A DNA stretch of 64,000 bases from the NCBI RefSeq assembly GCF_005144585.1, contig NZ_SSMQ01000007.1, positions 1-64,000 of the forward strand, in the 5' to 3' direction. Positions 24,283 to 34,286 of this stretch are shown here, piece after piece. The notes beneath the pieces were generated by a model. That model was not told where the DNA came from. It saw only the letters and a program-made list of their open reading frames with translations, and searched no databases. How positions within the stretch are numbered: position 1 is the stretch's first letter; each line of letters begins with the position of its first letter. The stretch comes from Polyangium fumosum. Its GTDB lineage: Bacteria > Myxococcota_A > Polyangia > Polyangiales > Polyangiaceae. The position numbers and the translations under genes were made by a program.

Positions 24283-27200
24283 TCACGAATCGACCGAAAT
24301 CACCGCCGCCGTCCGCGCGCCCTTCCCGCCTCGGACTTCGAACGTCCGGGGCGTGCCGTCCAGACGAACCACGAGCTCTCCCTTCGCGGCAGGCAGGCCC
24401 CCGGTCACGAGGACGCGATACGTCCCGCTCGACGCGGACGCTGCGATCGAGGACGCGCTCGATCGACCCGTCCCCGGCACGATCGGCGTCATGACGCGGC
24501 CCGCGGGATCGATCAAGACGACCCGAGGGCAACCCTCCACGCCCTCGGCGCACGTGAGCTTCGTAGAGATTCGTTCGCCCCAGGAAAACCCATCCGCGTA
24601 GACCAGCGTCTCGCCCTTTTCGAGCGCTTTCCGCAAGGACACGAGGCGCTCGCTCGGGTCTTTCTGGGCCGCAAGGGCCGCGAGCACGGCCTCTCGTTCG
24701 CCGAGCACGCGGGCGCGGCAGCGGAGCGCATCGTAGGTGGCACCCAGGTCGCGCGGGAGCAGCTCGGCGTACGAGCGGAAATGCGCGCAGGCGCGGCGCT
24801 CGTCGCCGGCCGCTTCGAAGGCCCGGGCCGTGCGCCAGTGGGCCTTCGCATTCGACGGGTCGAGCTCGGACTGGGTATCGAGCGCGACGAGCGCGGTGTC
24901 GTCCTCAGCGAGCGCCGCCGCGGCCTCGGCATAAAGCTCGTGTGCGCGAGCGCGGTCGGGGTCGAGCTCGACGTATTTCGAGGCCTCGCGGAGCGCCTCC
25001 TCGAATCGACCCCGCACGAGCAGGCCCGTAACCCACGCCTCGCGCGCCCGGCGGCTCTCAGGCGCCTCCATGGAAGCCTTCGCGAGTGTTTCGAGCGTCT
25101 CCTTCCCGGCGCTGCGCCAGGCCTCATCCCCTTTGCCGATCCAGGACGCAACGCCCCAATCGTGGGATCGGCTGAAGACCGGCGCGGTGGACGAACTCCC
25201 ATTGCCGTTCGAAAACATGATCGGATAGGTCACGGTCACGACGCCGCCCTCCGGCTCGGGGAACGAGAGGCCCCGGAAGCCGCTGAGCACGCAGCTCACG
25301 ACCTCCGCATTCGGGAGATCACTGCCACCATTGCCCACGTTCACGACCGAGCCATTGCGGCCGATGACGAACCGGGCGACGACGCGGCCCGTGAGGTTCG
25401 GGCTCGACTTGAGGCCCTGCTCGTAGCAGAAGCGGAATCGACCGAAGTTCTGCCGCACGATGCGCTGGATGACCGCGGGCGGCAAGCGGCCGCTCACGGT
25501 CGTCGCGCCCATCCGGAGGGTCGGCGCTGCGCGCAGTTGGCCCGCGCGGCTCCCTATGCCGATGCCGTCGCGGAAGGATCCGAGCCTCCCATGTCCCGCG
25601 CCAAACCCTTGCCCTGTCCCGCCCCCGCCCTCGCCGACGCCGGACAAACCGAGGCCACCGGTGCCAAACGAATCGCCGATCGGGTCGGGCGACGTCCCTC
25701 CGAGGCCCCCGCGGACCGTCTCTACCTCGGACGTGAGGCCGAATTTGCCTTGCGTGCGGGGAATGCCGAATGCGGCGAACATGCGGTCGTTCTCCAGGAC
25801 GAGCAGCGACGTCAGGCGGCTCTGCACGTGGTATTGCTGGGAGAGCGCGACGGTCTCCTTGGCCGCGTCGTCGTCCGCGCGCCGGCCGAGCTCGCTGATG
25901 CGCTCCGTGGCCCAGCGCCGCGCAACGACCTTACGATCGGCGCCCGGCGTCGCAGTGAAGGACAGCGCTCGGGCCTCCAGGTTTTGCATGCCGTCGAATT
26001 CGCCCGAGAGCTCCACGGTGGCGCTCTCCGCCGAGGGCGCCCCGGCCAGACGGCCCACGAGGACAATTTCCTCCCCGGCGCGCAACGCCGGGAGCTTGCG
26101 CGGGAAGACGTCGACGAATCCCGCCGGCAACGTGAGGCGCGCATTCGTGAGGAGCGGGGCGTCAAGGCTCTTCGCGAGCACGAGCGCGCGCTGCGCGAGG
26201 GAGCCGTTGCCCGCCGCGAGCCGCTCGTACGAGGCCGAGAGCTCCTCGGCGAGCCCGCCAAGGACGAGTTCGTCAATGGAGGGCCCCGCGCCCATGAAAC
26301 GAAGCTCGGCCTGTTTGTCCGAAAGGACCGGGCGGACCCGCGCGGCGATCGAATCCACCTTGAGTTCGCCCGCGGAAGGCGCGCCGTCGCCGAGGTAAAC
26401 GACCTGCCCGCGGCGCGGCGTCTCGATCCGCGAAATCGCGGAGACGAGGGCCTCGGCGAGATCCGAGGCGCCCTGCGGCGCGCGCTCGTGCAAGAATCGT
26501 CCGGCCTCGGCGAGAGATACGTCGCTCCTCGCGGAGAGGCCACGCTCGGGGTAGGAGACGCAAGCGCTGTCGCAAAGGAGGACGGCGAACCGCTCGTCTT
26601 CGCGCAATCGACGGATCATGGTCTCGGCGACCGTGACCTCGGCGGCGAGGCCCTCCCGCGTAACGCCGTGGCTCGCGTCGAGGACGATCACCTTTTCGCG
26701 GCGCGGCTCGAGCGCCGTCGCCTCGGGCGCCGTCGGGATCGGGACGCGTACCGAGAAAAACCCACGACCGTCGCCGCTGCCCTCGACCGCGACGGGCAGG
26801 ATCTCCGCCTGCGGGCGCGGGAATTCGAGGATGAAGTCCGCATTGGGGACAAACGATTCGGCCTGAAAATCGGCTTCGAGGTGGCCCGCCTCGGTGCGGA
26901 GCGACGCGGCATGCCCGAGGACCTTCGCGTCGGCCGCACCGCCGCCCGCGTCCTCGACCGTGACGTGCACGCGGAACGAATCCATCCGCACCGCGCGATC
27001 CTCGCCGAGCGAAAGCGGATACGTGTACCGCGCCACGCCCTTCGTCACGGGCAGGACCTCGTCATACGCGAGGATCACCTTGCGGCTGCCACGCGCCGGC
27101 ATCGGGAAAATCTTCAGGGAGAAGGAGCTGTTCTGCGCCCATTCGAGCAGCGCCGGGTCGCGCGGGCGAACCGTGTCGTCGACGATGCCCTGGAAAATGC

Positions 27201-27678
27201 GGGCCGCACGCTGGCGCTCGACCATCTCGCCCTCGACGAGGTCTTCGCCCACCCATAACGCGAGCCGCGACAGGCTCGCGTCGGGCGGCAGCGGAAAGAC
27301 ATACCGGCCTTCGAGGACCGTGGGCGTGTCGTTCGCGAGCTCCTCCTCGATCTCGGTGCGGGCGAATCCGTCACGAATCGTCACGCGCACGGAATGCGCC
27401 CGCAAGCGCACGCCGGGGACGACGGTGTTCGTGCCCGGGAGGCGCCCCGTGATCGTGCCAAAGCCGCGCGGGGCGGCGAGGTCCGTGGGCCTGGTCTCCT
27501 CCTCGATGAATTCCTCCTCGCGGATCCCGGACGCCGTTTCGAGAATGGCGGGGGCGCCGCGGGTGGCGGCAGGAGGGGCCTTTTCGCCGTCGACCTCGTC
27601 GGGCGCGGCGAGGCATCCGGAGAGGCCCGCGAAGAGCACGAGGGTGTGGGCCGCGACGAGAGGACGAAGACGACGCAT
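24283..27678 (-). CDS. VIT/vWA lipoprotein with AgmX/PglI-type domain and TPR
   Basis: 1131 residues with lipobox LSGC. A VIT domain (about 75-260) is followed by a vWA-like region (about 320-500) that starts VIVLDASHG; the MIDAS motif D-x-S-x-S is imperfect because Gly replaces the last Ser. A Gly-rich linker leads to a domain at about 725-830 with [20 protein letters not shown] and [17 protein letters not shown], which matches the AgmX/PglI C-terminal domain of gliding and polysaccharide-export proteins. TPR repeats (about 900-985) and a beta-rich C terminus end the protein. A surface-exposed role is probable. It is divergent from the kinase at 27813, with 134 bases between. Confidence 0.82.
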   Translation of the reverse strand: MRRLRPLVAAHTLVLFAGLSGCLAAPDEVDGEKAPPAATRGAPAILETASGIREEEFIEEETRPTDLAAPRGFGTITGRLPGTNTVVPGVRLRAHSVRVTIRDGFARTEIEEELANDTPTVLEGRYVFPLPPDASLSRLALWVGEDLVEGEMVERQRAARIFQGIVDDTVRPRDPALLEWAQNSSFSLKIFPMPARGSRKVILAYDEVLPVTKGVARYTYPLSLGEDRAVRMDSFRVHVTVEDAGGGAADAKVLGHAASLRTEAGHLEADFQAESFVPNADFILEFPRPQAEILPVAVEGSGDGRGFFSVRVPIPTAPEATALEPRREKVIVLDASHGVTREGLAAEVTVAETMIRRLREDERFAVLLCDSACVSYPERGLSARSDVSLAEAGRFLHERAPQGASDLAEALVSAISRIETPRRGQVVYLGDGAPSAGELKVDSIAARVRPVLSDKQAELRFMGAGPSIDELVLGGLAEELSASYERLAAGNGSLAQRALVLAKSLDAPLLTNARLTLPAGFVDVFPRKLPALRAGEEIVLVGRLAGAPSAESATVELSGEFDGMQNLEARALSFTATPGADRKVVARRWATERISELGRRADDDAAKETVALSQQYHVQSRLTSLLVLENDRMFAAFGIPRTQGKFGLTSEVETVRGGLGGTSPDPIGDSFGTGGLGLSGVGEGGGGTGQGFGAGHGRLGSFRDGIGIGSRAGQLRAAPTLRMGATTVSGRLPPAVIQRIVRQNFGRFRFCYEQGLKSSPNLTGRVVARFVIGRNGSVVNVGNGGSDLPNAEVVSCVLSGFRGLSFPEPEGGVVTVTYPIMFSNGNGSSSTAPVFSRSHDWGVASWIGKGDEAWRSAGKETLETLAKASMEAPESRRAREAWVTGLLVRGRFEEALREASKYVELDPDRARAHELYAEAAAALAEDDTALVALDTQSELDPSNAKAHWRTARAFEAAGDERRACAHFRSYAELLPRDLGATYDALRCRARVLGEREAVLAALAAQKDPSERLVSLRKALEKGETLVYADGFSWGERISTKLTCAEGVEGCPRVVLIDPAGRVMTPIVPGTGRSSASSIAASASSGTYRVLVTGGLPAAKGELVVRLDGTPRTFEVRGGKGARTAAVISVDS

Positions 27679-27812
27679 GACGACCTTCCTCGGGCCGGAT
27701 CACGCCTGCAGAGCGGCCCTGTGTGCCGGATGTGGACGCCGCAGAAGGCGGAAGGTTCCCGGATCCTGCGCGAAGGTGTCCGCCGCGGGCCGTTCTCGGC
27801 TACCCTCCGCCC

Positions 27813-29138
27813 GTGCCCGCGCCGTTCGTGCCCGAGCTCTTCGGCGACTTCCTCCTCGTGCAGCTCCTCGCGCGGCGGGCGATGTCGGACGTGCTCGTCG
27901 CCGTCCGGCTCGGCGACCGGAGCGGCCAGACGTTCGTGCTGAAACGGCCTGTGCTGGGCGAACGCGCCTCGGGCCGCGCCGCGCAGGCCATCCAGCGCGA
28001 GGGCGAGGTGCTCGCGGAGGTGCGCGCCTCGGCGCTGCCCGCGCTCGCGGCGCACGGCGAGCTCGCGGGCCTGCCGTACGTGGCTATCGAGCACGTGCGC
28101 GGCGCGCCGCTCGACGAGCTCGCCTCCGGCGCGGAGCCGATGCCGGAGGGCGCGGTGCGCGCGGCGGCGCTCGACGTGGCGCGGGCGCTCGCCGCCCTGC
28201 ACGCGAAGGGCTGGGTGCACGGCGACCTCGCCGCCTCGAACGTGATGATCGACGAGACCGGCGAGGCAAAGCTCGTCGACCTCGGCCTCGCGCGGCGCGC
28301 GGGCGAGGCGCGCCCCGAGGTCGCGGGGACGCCGGGGTATCTGGCCCCGGAGGCGGCGCTGCCCGGCGAGGCGAGCGCCACGAGCGACGTCTACGGATGG
28401 GCCGTCGTGGTGGCCGAGTGCGCGCTCGGGAGGCGCATCTTCCCCGAGGACGACCTCGCGTCGGCCGGAGCGCGCGGAGAGCCGCCGCGGGAGCTCGCCG
28501 CGTGGGAGACGCGCGTGCCGGGGCTCCTGGCGGCGCTCGCGCGGGACGCCTTGCGCAGGCCCACGAGCGCGTCGATCGTGCAGGGCCTCGAAGCGCTGGC
28601 GCTCGATCGGGAGGCGCTCGCCGCGCGCGTGGCGGCGCATCGCGCGCGCGCCCCCGAGGATCGAACGTCGCTCGTCCGGCTGCCGGCGGCCGAGGCGCGA
28701 GGTTCGTCCGAAAAGCTCCTGCCGCCCGCGCTGCCCGTGCCTGCGGCCGAACCTGCGGCCGAACCTGCGCCCCGCCCTGCGCCGCCCCCGCGACGCTCCT
28801 CCGGCGTGTATCTGGCCGTGGCGCTCGGCGCGGTGCTGCTCTTCGCGATGGGGCAATGCTCGGCGCGCCTCCCGCCGCGCAACCCGCGCGGCTCCATCTC
28901 GGTCGCCGGGGTCGTGCCGCCGCGCGCGCACGTCGAGGTCGACGGCGAGAAGGTGGCCTTGCCCGCAGACGGAAGGCTGGAGCTCAGGAGCGGGGAGCAC
29001 ACGGTCGCCGTCGTGCTACCGAAGGGCACGCGGCGCGAGTACACGTTCCGCGTGCGCCCGAACGAACACGTGGTGCTCGTGGCCCCGAAGAAGGGCGCGA
29101 CCAAGGACGACGAGGAGGCGGAGGTGCGCGAGCCATGA
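27813..29138 (+). CDS. Ser/Thr protein kinase, atypical, with PEGA-like tail
   Basis: 441 residues from GTG 27813. The N-lobe lysine is in VLKRP, the catalytic loop reads HGDLAASN (His136-Gly-Asp138) in place of HRD, and the magnesium loop reads VDLGLA in place of DFG. The Asp residues and Asn are kept, so activity is possible. After a Pro/Ala-rich linker comes one membrane helix (about 331-349) and a PEGA-like domain outside. The gene ends in the start of the FHA-sigma54 activator gene (ATGA overlap), so the two are coupled and the activator is a likely target. It is divergent from the VIT protein. Confidence 0.82.
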   Translation: MPAPFVPELFGDFLLVQLLARRAMSDVLVAVRLGDRSGQTFVLKRPVLGERASGRAAQAIQREGEVLAEVRASALPALAAHGELAGLPYVAIEHVRGAPLDELASGAEPMPEGAVRAAALDVARALAALHAKGWVHGDLAASNVMIDETGEAKLVDLGLARRAGEARPEVAGTPGYLAPEAALPGEASATSDVYGWAVVVAECALGRRIFPEDDLASAGARGEPPRELAAWETRVPGLLAALARDALRRPTSASIVQGLEALALDREALAARVAAHRARAPEDRTSLVRLPAAEARGSSEKLLPPALPVPAAEPAAEPAPRPAPPPRRSSGVYLAVALGAVLLFAMGQCSARLPPRNPRGSISVAGVVPPRAHVEVDGEKVALPADGRLELRSGEHTVAVVLPKGTRREYTFRVRPNEHVVLVAPKKGATKDDEEAEVREP

Positions 29139-30607
29139 GCGACGGCGAGAGCAGGACGAGGTTGCTCGGCAGCGCCCCGAGCGGTTCGGGAGGGCGGCGC
29201 CCCGTGACCGAGGTCATCGACGCGACGAGCGGCCCCTCGGTGCGGCGGATCCGCAAGCTGCGCGTGGTCGTGGTCGACGCGCCCGACGGGCGCGATCAGG
29301 GCGCGGCGCACGTCTTCGCGCAGGACGAGGTGCGCGTGGGAAGCAGCCTCGACGTCGACGTGACCTTGCGCGACCCGGCCGTCTCGCGCGAACACCTCGC
29401 CGTGCGCCTCGGGCCCCACGGCTTCTCGCTCACGGATTTCGGCTCGACGAACGGCACGTTCGTGGGCGACCTGCGCATCGAGCGCGTGGCCATCACGGAC
29501 GACACGCTCGTGCGCCTCGGCAACAGCGTGCTGCGCCTCGAACCCCTCGCCGAGACGGTGGAGCAGGAGATCAGCCCGCGCGCGCGTTTCGGCCGCATGC
29601 TCGGCGCGAGCCCCGCGATGCGCGAAATGTTCGCGCTGCTCGAGCGTGTCGCCGCGAGTGACCTCACCGTGCTGCTCGAAGGCGAGACGGGCACGGGCAA
29701 GGAGCTCGCGGCCGAGGGGCTGCACGAGGCGAGCGGACGCGCGGGCGCGTTCGTCGCGGTCAACTGCGGGGCGATCCCGCGGGAGCTCCTGGAGAGCGAG
29801 CTCTTCGGGCACGAGAAGGGCGCGTTCACGGGCGCGGTGCGTGAGCGGCCGGGCGCGTTCTTGGCGGCGGACCGAGGGACGATCTTCCTCGACGAGGTCG
29901 GCGAGCTGCCGCTCGACATGCAGGCGAAGCTGCTCCGCGCGCTCGAGCGGCGCGAGGTCAAGGCCGTGGGCTCGGATCGCTCGCGTTCGGTCGACGTGCG
30001 CATCGTGGCGGCGACGAACCGATCGCTCGCGCGTGAGGTGCAGGCGGGTCGGTTCCGGCAGGATCTCTACTATCGCCTCGCGGTGGTGATCGTGCGGGTG
30101 CCGCCGCTCCGGACGCGGATCGAAGACCTCCGGCTGCTCGTGGATCACATCCAGGACGAGCTCGCGCGGCGGCGCGCGGCGTCGGGGCTACCGCCGTGCG
30201 CGCGGCTCGACGAGACGGCGATCGCGATGCTCTACCGCTACGATTTCCCAGGCAACGTGCGGGAGCTGCGCAACATCGTGGAGCGCTGGGCCGTGCTCGG
30301 CGCCTTCGCCGCGCCGGGCGAGCCGGCCGTGAGCCCGCGGGCCGAGGAGCGAAAGGCCGAGGCCCCGCCGAATCTCGAGGCGCCGAAGGAGACGGCACAC
30401 GCGAGCGGGGTCGAGGCGAATCTCCTGAAGTTGCCCTACCACGAGGCGAAGGACGCCTGGGTCGAGCGCTTCGAGCGGGCCTACGTGGAGGCGATCCTCG
30501 CGCAGTCCGGCGGCAACGTGTCGCGGGCGGCGCGCGAGGCGGGCGTCGATCGGCGGCATCTGCAGCGATTGATGGCGAGGTTCGGGATCCGCGCGACGAG
30601 CGAGTGA
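29135..30607 (+). CDS. FHA domain-containing sigma-54-dependent transcriptional activator
   Basis: 490 residues. The N-terminal FHA domain (about 50-140) has [20 protein letters not shown] and the [12 protein letters not shown] segment, which binds phospho-threonine. The AAA+ domain (about 150-385) has Walker A GETGTGKE, the sigma54-contacting loop GAFTGA and Walker [11 protein letters not shown] Fis-type HTH closes the protein ([20 protein letters not shown]). FHA in place of a receiver is a hallmark of myxobacterial enhancer-binding proteins that respond to Ser/Thr kinases. Translation is coupled to the kinase gene. Target promoters are unknown. Confidence 0.93.
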   Translation: MSDGESRTRLLGSAPSGSGGRRPVTEVIDATSGPSVRRIRKLRVVVVDAPDGRDQGAAHVFAQDEVRVGSSLDVDVTLRDPAVSREHLAVRLGPHGFSLTDFGSTNGTFVGDLRIERVAITDDTLVRLGNSVLRLEPLAETVEQEISPRARFGRMLGASPAMREMFALLERVAASDLTVLLEGETGTGKELAAEGLHEASGRAGAFVAVNCGAIPRELLESELFGHEKGAFTGAVRERPGAFLAADRGTIFLDEVGELPLDMQAKLLRALERREVKAVGSDRSRSVDVRIVAATNRSLAREVQAGRFRQDLYYRLAVVIVRVPPLRTRIEDLRLLVDHIQDELARRRAASGLPPCARLDETAIAMLYRYDFPGNVRELRNIVERWAVLGAFAAPGEPAVSPRAEERKAEAPPNLEAPKETAHASGVEANLLKLPYHEAKDAWVERFERAYVEAILAQSGGNVSRAAREAGVDRRHLQRLMARFGIRATSE

Positions 30608-30642
30608 GACGCGCGGTATCCTCCGGGCCCTGGGGGGTGTCC

Positions 30643-31506
30643 ATGAGTCCACCGCGTGTTCTCCTCGCCGGCGCGACCGGCGCCGTCGGCTCCGAGGTCC
30701 TGCGATTGCTCCGCGAGCGTGGCCATTTCGTGCGCACGTTCTCCCGGAGCGCCAAAAACGCCGAAACGATCCGCCCGCTCGCGAGCGAGGTCGTCCTCGG
30801 GGACGCGACGCGCGCTGATTCGCTCGGCGAGGCCCTCGCGGGGATCGACGTCGTCCTGTCTTGCCTCGGCGCAAACGTCGCGCTGGGGACGGCCGAGCGG
30901 CGCTCCTTTCGCGACGTGGACCTCGTCGCCCACGAAAACCTCCTCGCCGCGGCGCGGCGCGCCTCGGCGACGCGTTTCGTGTACCTCTCGGCCCACCCCG
31001 GCCCTGGATACGATCACACGCGGTACATCCGCGCCCACCTCGACACCGAGGACATGCTCCGCGCGTCGGGCCTCTCGTGCACGTTCGTCCGGCCAACCGG
31101 TATTTATTCGGCCCTCGGCGATCTGATCGACATGGCCCGTTGGGGCGTCGGCTCCGTCGCGGGAGACGGGACGGCCAAGGCAAACCCGGTGCATCCGGTC
31201 TGCGTCGCCGAGGCGATGGCGTCCGTGACCGAGGATGGTCCCGAAATCGTCACCGTGGGGGGCCCGGAGATTCTGACCCGCGAGGAGATCATGCGGCTCG
31301 CGTTCGAGGTCGTGGGAAAACGACCTCGCATCCTGCACGTGCCGCCGGGCGTGTTTCGGTTCTGGAGCGCCCTCCTCCGGCTGCCGCACCCGCGCCTCTC
31401 CGATATGCTGGAGTTCGTCGCGGCCGTCACGACCTCGGATTCGGTGGCCGAAGCGCGGGGGACGCGCCCGCTGCGGCCGTGGTTCGAGGCGCGCGCGCGT
31501 CAGTAA
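30643..31506 (+). CDS. NmrA-like/NAD(P)-binding Rossmann-fold protein
   Basis: 287 residues. The N-terminal nucleotide-binding motif reads LLAGATGAVGSEV, followed by VVLGDATRAD and DVVLSCLGANVA. These fit atypical short-chain dehydrogenase/NmrA-like proteins that sense or use NAD(P)H. RFVYLSAHP is in the usual strand position and PTGIYSALGD further on. The classic Tyr-x3-Lys pair of SDR enzymes is not evident; YDHTRYIRAH gives only a partial match. It follows the FHA activator by 35 bases and overlaps the convergent citrate synthase-like gene by seven bases. Substrate unknown. Confidence 0.8.
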   Translation: MSPPRVLLAGATGAVGSEVLRLLRERGHFVRTFSRSAKNAETIRPLASEVVLGDATRADSLGEALAGIDVVLSCLGANVALGTAERRSFRDVDLVAHENLLAAARRASATRFVYLSAHPGPGYDHTRYIRAHLDTEDMLRASGLSCTFVRPTGIYSALGDLIDMARWGVGSVAGDGTAKANPVHPVCVAEAMASVTEDGPEIVTVGGPEILTREEIMRLAFEVVGKRPRILHVPPGVFRFWSALLRLPHPRLSDMLEFVAAVTTSDSVAEARGTRPLRPWFEARARQ

Positions 31507-32735
31507 CGATTCTCGGCTTCGAGGACGTGCGCGACGAGCCCGGCCACGCGGCCGACCGTCAGAATCGCAGCCGGCGCGCCCACGGGCAATCCGAGCGCCG
31601 CGGCGAGGGCGACGAGCCCCACTTCGAGGCCGGGCTCCCCGAACATGCGGGCGGATTCGACGAGGGTGATGGCGCCCTGGACCCGTCGATCTGCGGGCGC
31701 AAACGAGGACGCAGCGTCGAGCAGAATCGCCGCGCGAGGGTCCGCCCCGGCGAGACGCCCGAAGCCGGGAATCGGTTTCCCATGGTCGAGGCGCTCGGCC
31801 ACGAATTCCCTGACCTTCGTGGTCGTCTCGAGGGACTCGATCCAATCCGCGAGCTCGGCGCATACCCCGGCGTGCTCGCCCCCCGAAAGCGCTTCTACGC
31901 CCGCGAGCACGCAGGCCGCGAGGCTGCCGCCCGCATGCGCGGCGGCGCGCGCGGCGAGCGCGGGCGGCTCGACTGCGTGATCGGCGGCGAGCGAGAGCGC
32001 TCGATCGAGCAGCGCCACGCGCCTCGAAGCGCTGGAATCCACTTCGGATGGAAGCCATGCAATGGCGAGGCTCTCGGCGAGGGACGGGGCGCGGGCGGCC
32101 GCGAGGGCGCGCGTGGCCCCGCGGCAGGTGGCGGGCAATGCGGCAACGAGCCGGAGCAACGCGCGCGCCTCGACGCGGTTCGCTTGCGGGTGTGTGGTGG
32201 GCTTGCCGTGCCGGTGCAGTGACCAAAAGAGGAGGCCGAGGCGCACCACATCGAGGGGCGCCGAAGGCAAGGAGAGGAGCGCGAGCGCGTCGCATGTTCG
32301 GCGCAGAATGGAAAGGACGTCGCGCCAATCCTCGTCGGATGCGGGCCACGCCGAGCCGCGCACCTCGTTCGAGGGGAGCCTCCCGGTCCAGAGGAGCTCG
32401 GCCACGGCCTCGAACGAAATGCCCTCGCGCACGAGCTCGGCGACGGCGTACCCTCGATATCGTGGCCCTTCGGGTGACATTTGCGTGATGAACGTCCGGG
32501 ACGAGCTACGCTCCACATCGGAATCGGGCGCGGACCTGCCGGCGTGCGCCTCGCTCCGCGCTTTCAATCGCTCGACGTCCTCGCGCAGGTAATACCGACC
32601 GCGCCCCCCGGGGCACGGGACGCTGCGCAAAAGGCCTCGGCTCACGTACGTATAAAGCGTCGATCGCTTGACGGAAAGAAACATCACAGCCTCGTTCGCC
32701 GTGAGGTATCCAGGACCCGGCGTGGTCGTCGTCAT
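31500..32735 (-). CDS. HTH-citrate synthase-like fusion protein
   Basis: 411 residues. Residues 10-60 form an excisionase/MerR-type HTH (YLTANEAVMFLSVKRSTLYT). The rest is citrate synthase-like: YRGYAVAELVREGISFEAVA, ALSLAADHAVEPPALAARAA and ALSGGEHAGV. In the active-site strand GFG is followed by Arg-Leu-Ala-Gly, whereas catalytic members read GFGH or GFGHPLY, so one catalytic His is lost. It is most likely a regulator that binds a citrate-like or CoA ligand, not an active synthase. Three 25-bp palindromic repeats lie 100-170 bases upstream of the start. The stop overlaps the NmrA-like gene. Confidence 0.8.
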   Translation of the reverse strand: MTTTTPGPGYLTANEAVMFLSVKRSTLYTYVSRGLLRSVPCPGGRGRYYLREDVERLKARSEAHAGRSAPDSDVERSSSRTFITQMSPEGPRYRGYAVAELVREGISFEAVAELLWTGRLPSNEVRGSAWPASDEDWRDVLSILRRTCDALALLSLPSAPLDVVRLGLLFWSLHRHGKPTTHPQANRVEARALLRLVAALPATCRGATRALAAARAPSLAESLAIAWLPSEVDSSASRRVALLDRALSLAADHAVEPPALAARAAAHAGGSLAACVLAGVEALSGGEHAGVCAELADWIESLETTTKVREFVAERLDHGKPIPGFGRLAGADPRAAILLDAASSFAPADRRVQGAITLVESARMFGEPGLEVGLVALAAALGLPVGAPAAILTVGRVAGLVAHVLEAENRY

Positions 32736-32835
32736 GCGTCCCCCGATTCTACAAGGAAAGAAGGTTCGACCAACGTATCACCAAGCCGAGGCGTGTTGCG
32801 CGCCGGATTCGAGGTAAAATGGGACCGAGAATGTC

Positions 32836-32909
32836 ATATCCGGCCCGGGCCGTAGAAAGCGCATCCGGCCCGGGCCGTAGAAAATTCATCCAGCCCGGGC
32901 CGTATGCAT
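32836..32909. repeat. Three 25-bp tandem repeats with 12-bp palindromic core
   Basis: The core CGGCCCGGGCCG occurs at 32841-32852 and 32866-32877, and with one change (CAGCCCGGGCCG) at 32891-32902. The spacing is 25 bases, about 2.4 helical turns, with shared flanks CATCC and GTAGAAA. The array lies upstream of the HTH-citrate synthase gene and downstream of the ECF sigma gene on the same strand. It looks like an operator array for a dimeric regulator, most simply the HTH protein itself. Confidence 0.75.
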
Positions 32910-32915
32910 CAACGG

Positions 32916-32935
32916 GTGGAAAGTCGGCTTTCCAC
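32916..32935 (-). terminator. Hairpin directly after the ECF sigma gene stop
   Basis: GTGGAAAG (32916-32923) pairs with CTTTCCAC (32928-32935) around a 4-base loop. On the minus strand it starts right after the TGA of the sigma gene. No U tract follows, so termination strength is uncertain. Confidence 0.5.
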
Positions 32936-33514
32936 TCAGCGCGTGATTCCGCAGATCCTCGCCTCGTCGACGTGCGTCAAGAGCTCGTTGCGTAAACGCG
33001 TTCGCGCGTCCTGGATACGTTTTCGTACGGTCTCGGGCGAGAGCGAGAGCTCGCCGGCGATGTCCTCGTAAGGCTCTTCCTCGACGAGGCGGAGCTTCGC
33101 GGTTTCGGCGAGCGCGGGCGGCAAGCCGTCGATGGCTCTCCTTACGAGCACGTCGAGCTCGCGCCGCATCTGCTCGGCCTCGGGGGACTCTACGTGCGCC
33201 GATTCGAGCCCTCCTTCCACCGTCAGCCGCTCGATCGCCCTCCTTTTGATCGCGCGCTCCCGGTGGATGTCGACGCAAGCGTTCCGCGCGAGCCGGGTGA
33301 GCCAGGCGCGTACATTCGATATCTCGCCGCTGCTGCGCGCGAGCTCCTCCATCGCGAGCACGGCGACCGTGCCGAGCGCGTCGCGCGCGGCCTCGGGATC
33401 CCTTCCCGTCCAGCGAAAGCAGAGCTTCCGGAGCTGCGGCTCGGATTGCGACCAAGCCTCTTGAAAAGCGGCACGCGTGAAGCTCTGGTTCTCTCCCCCA
33501 TGAGCAACCTCCAT
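32936..33514 (-). CDS. ECF-family sigma factor
   Basis: 192 residues. Region 2 shows FRWTGRDPEAARDALGTVAV and NVRAWLTRLARNACVDIHRE. Region 4 shows IDGLPPALAETAKLRLVEEE followed by the HTH YEDIAGELSLSPETVRKRIQ. No anti-sigma gene adjoins it on the same strand; the neighbouring plus-strand genes encode a small spore-surface-like protein and a helical protein, which could be targets. The divergent intergenic region (298 bases) is less G+C-rich than its surroundings and contains repeated GTCAATAT motifs at 33550 and 33587 that could be part of a regulatory site. Confidence 0.85.
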   Translation of the reverse strand: MEVAHGGENQSFTRAAFQEAWSQSEPQLRKLCFRWTGRDPEAARDALGTVAVLAMEELARSSGEISNVRAWLTRLARNACVDIHRERAIKRRAIERLTVEGGLESAHVESPEAEQMRRELDVLVRRAIDGLPPALAETAKLRLVEEEPYEDIAGELSLSPETVRKRIQDARTRLRNELLTHVDEARICGITR

Positions 33515-33812
33515 TCGACGCGACGCGCCAGTCGAGCGCGCGCTGGCAAGTCAATATTGCCGATGATTCGACGAAGCAGCGACCTCGTCAATATCGATTT
33601 GCCAATCGACACGAGAGTCGCCGAGGCCGCGCGATCGCGTCCGTCCGCGTCGGATGCCGATAGCGGCCTAGGAAAACGACGCGCCGGCGTCGATTCTTTG
33701 CTCACGAAAACGACGCCTCGTTCGTCATTGCTAGTGACCGCGGCGATGAATGAAACGGTTCATAGGGAGCCGGACGCCGCAGGTCATTGCATACACGAAA
33801 AGGACAAATACC

Positions 33813-34208
33813 ATGAGCCAGGTCAGCCTTCCCGATTTCACCGCGCCCGAAAACCCGGTCACCCCGGAAGATGGTGCTGCACTCATCCTCACCTCGGTCG
33901 CTATGGAGGAGATGGGTCTTGCGCACATCCTCAACGCCGAGGGTGAGAAGATCCAGTGGATCCTCGGCACGCTCAACGCGAGCGTGGTTCCGGCCACGTC
34001 CCCCAGCGTGGAGGACGTCCTCGCCATCAACGAGTCGGTCCGGGACACGCTCGAGGCGGTCGTCGCCAAGAATCTCATTCTCTACCTGAAGGCCGGGAGG
34101 GTGCTCCGCTTCCTCGAGAGCGACCCGACGGTGGCCAGCGACTCGGGCGGCGGGAAGCCACCGGCGGCCCCGGCCCCCGCCCCGGCCCCGGCTCCGCAGC
34201 AGCCGTGA
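33813..34208 (+). CDS. Small protein resembling Firmicutes spore-surface proteins
   Basis: 131 residues with a good ribosome site (AAAAGGAC) before ATG 33813. The central segment AALILTSVAMEEMGLAHILN, followed by AEGEKIQWILGTL and VEDVLAINESVRDTLEAVVA, resembles a motif I know from Bacillus and Clostridium surface or exosporium-associated proteins, which is rare in Proteobacteria-like genomes. The C terminus is an Ala-Pro repeat. There is no signal peptide. A myxospore coat role or transfer from Firmicutes can be imagined, but the resemblance is from memory and needs a profile search. The following gene (78 bases downstream, same strand) may be its partner. Confidence 0.6.
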   Translation: MSQVSLPDFTAPENPVTPEDGAALILTSVAMEEMGLAHILNAEGEKIQWILGTLNASVVPATSPSVEDVLAINESVRDTLEAVVAKNLILYLKAGRVLRFLESDPTVASDSGGGKPPAAPAPAPAPAPQQP

Positions 34209-34286
34209 ACAAGCCGACGGCGCGCGCCGCGGCAACCCTGGAGGGGGGCCACGGCGCGCGCCATCACCTCGGAAAGGGAGGGCGCG

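Noticed and set aside
32836-32909. CRISPR-like array
   Set aside because: Only three units of 25 bases without variable spacers and no cas genes; palindromic cores fit an operator better.
33550-33594. Repeated GTCAATAT motifs in the sigma/spore-like intergenic region
   Set aside because: Only two copies, 37 bases apart, in a locally AT-richer stretch; too weak to call an operator.
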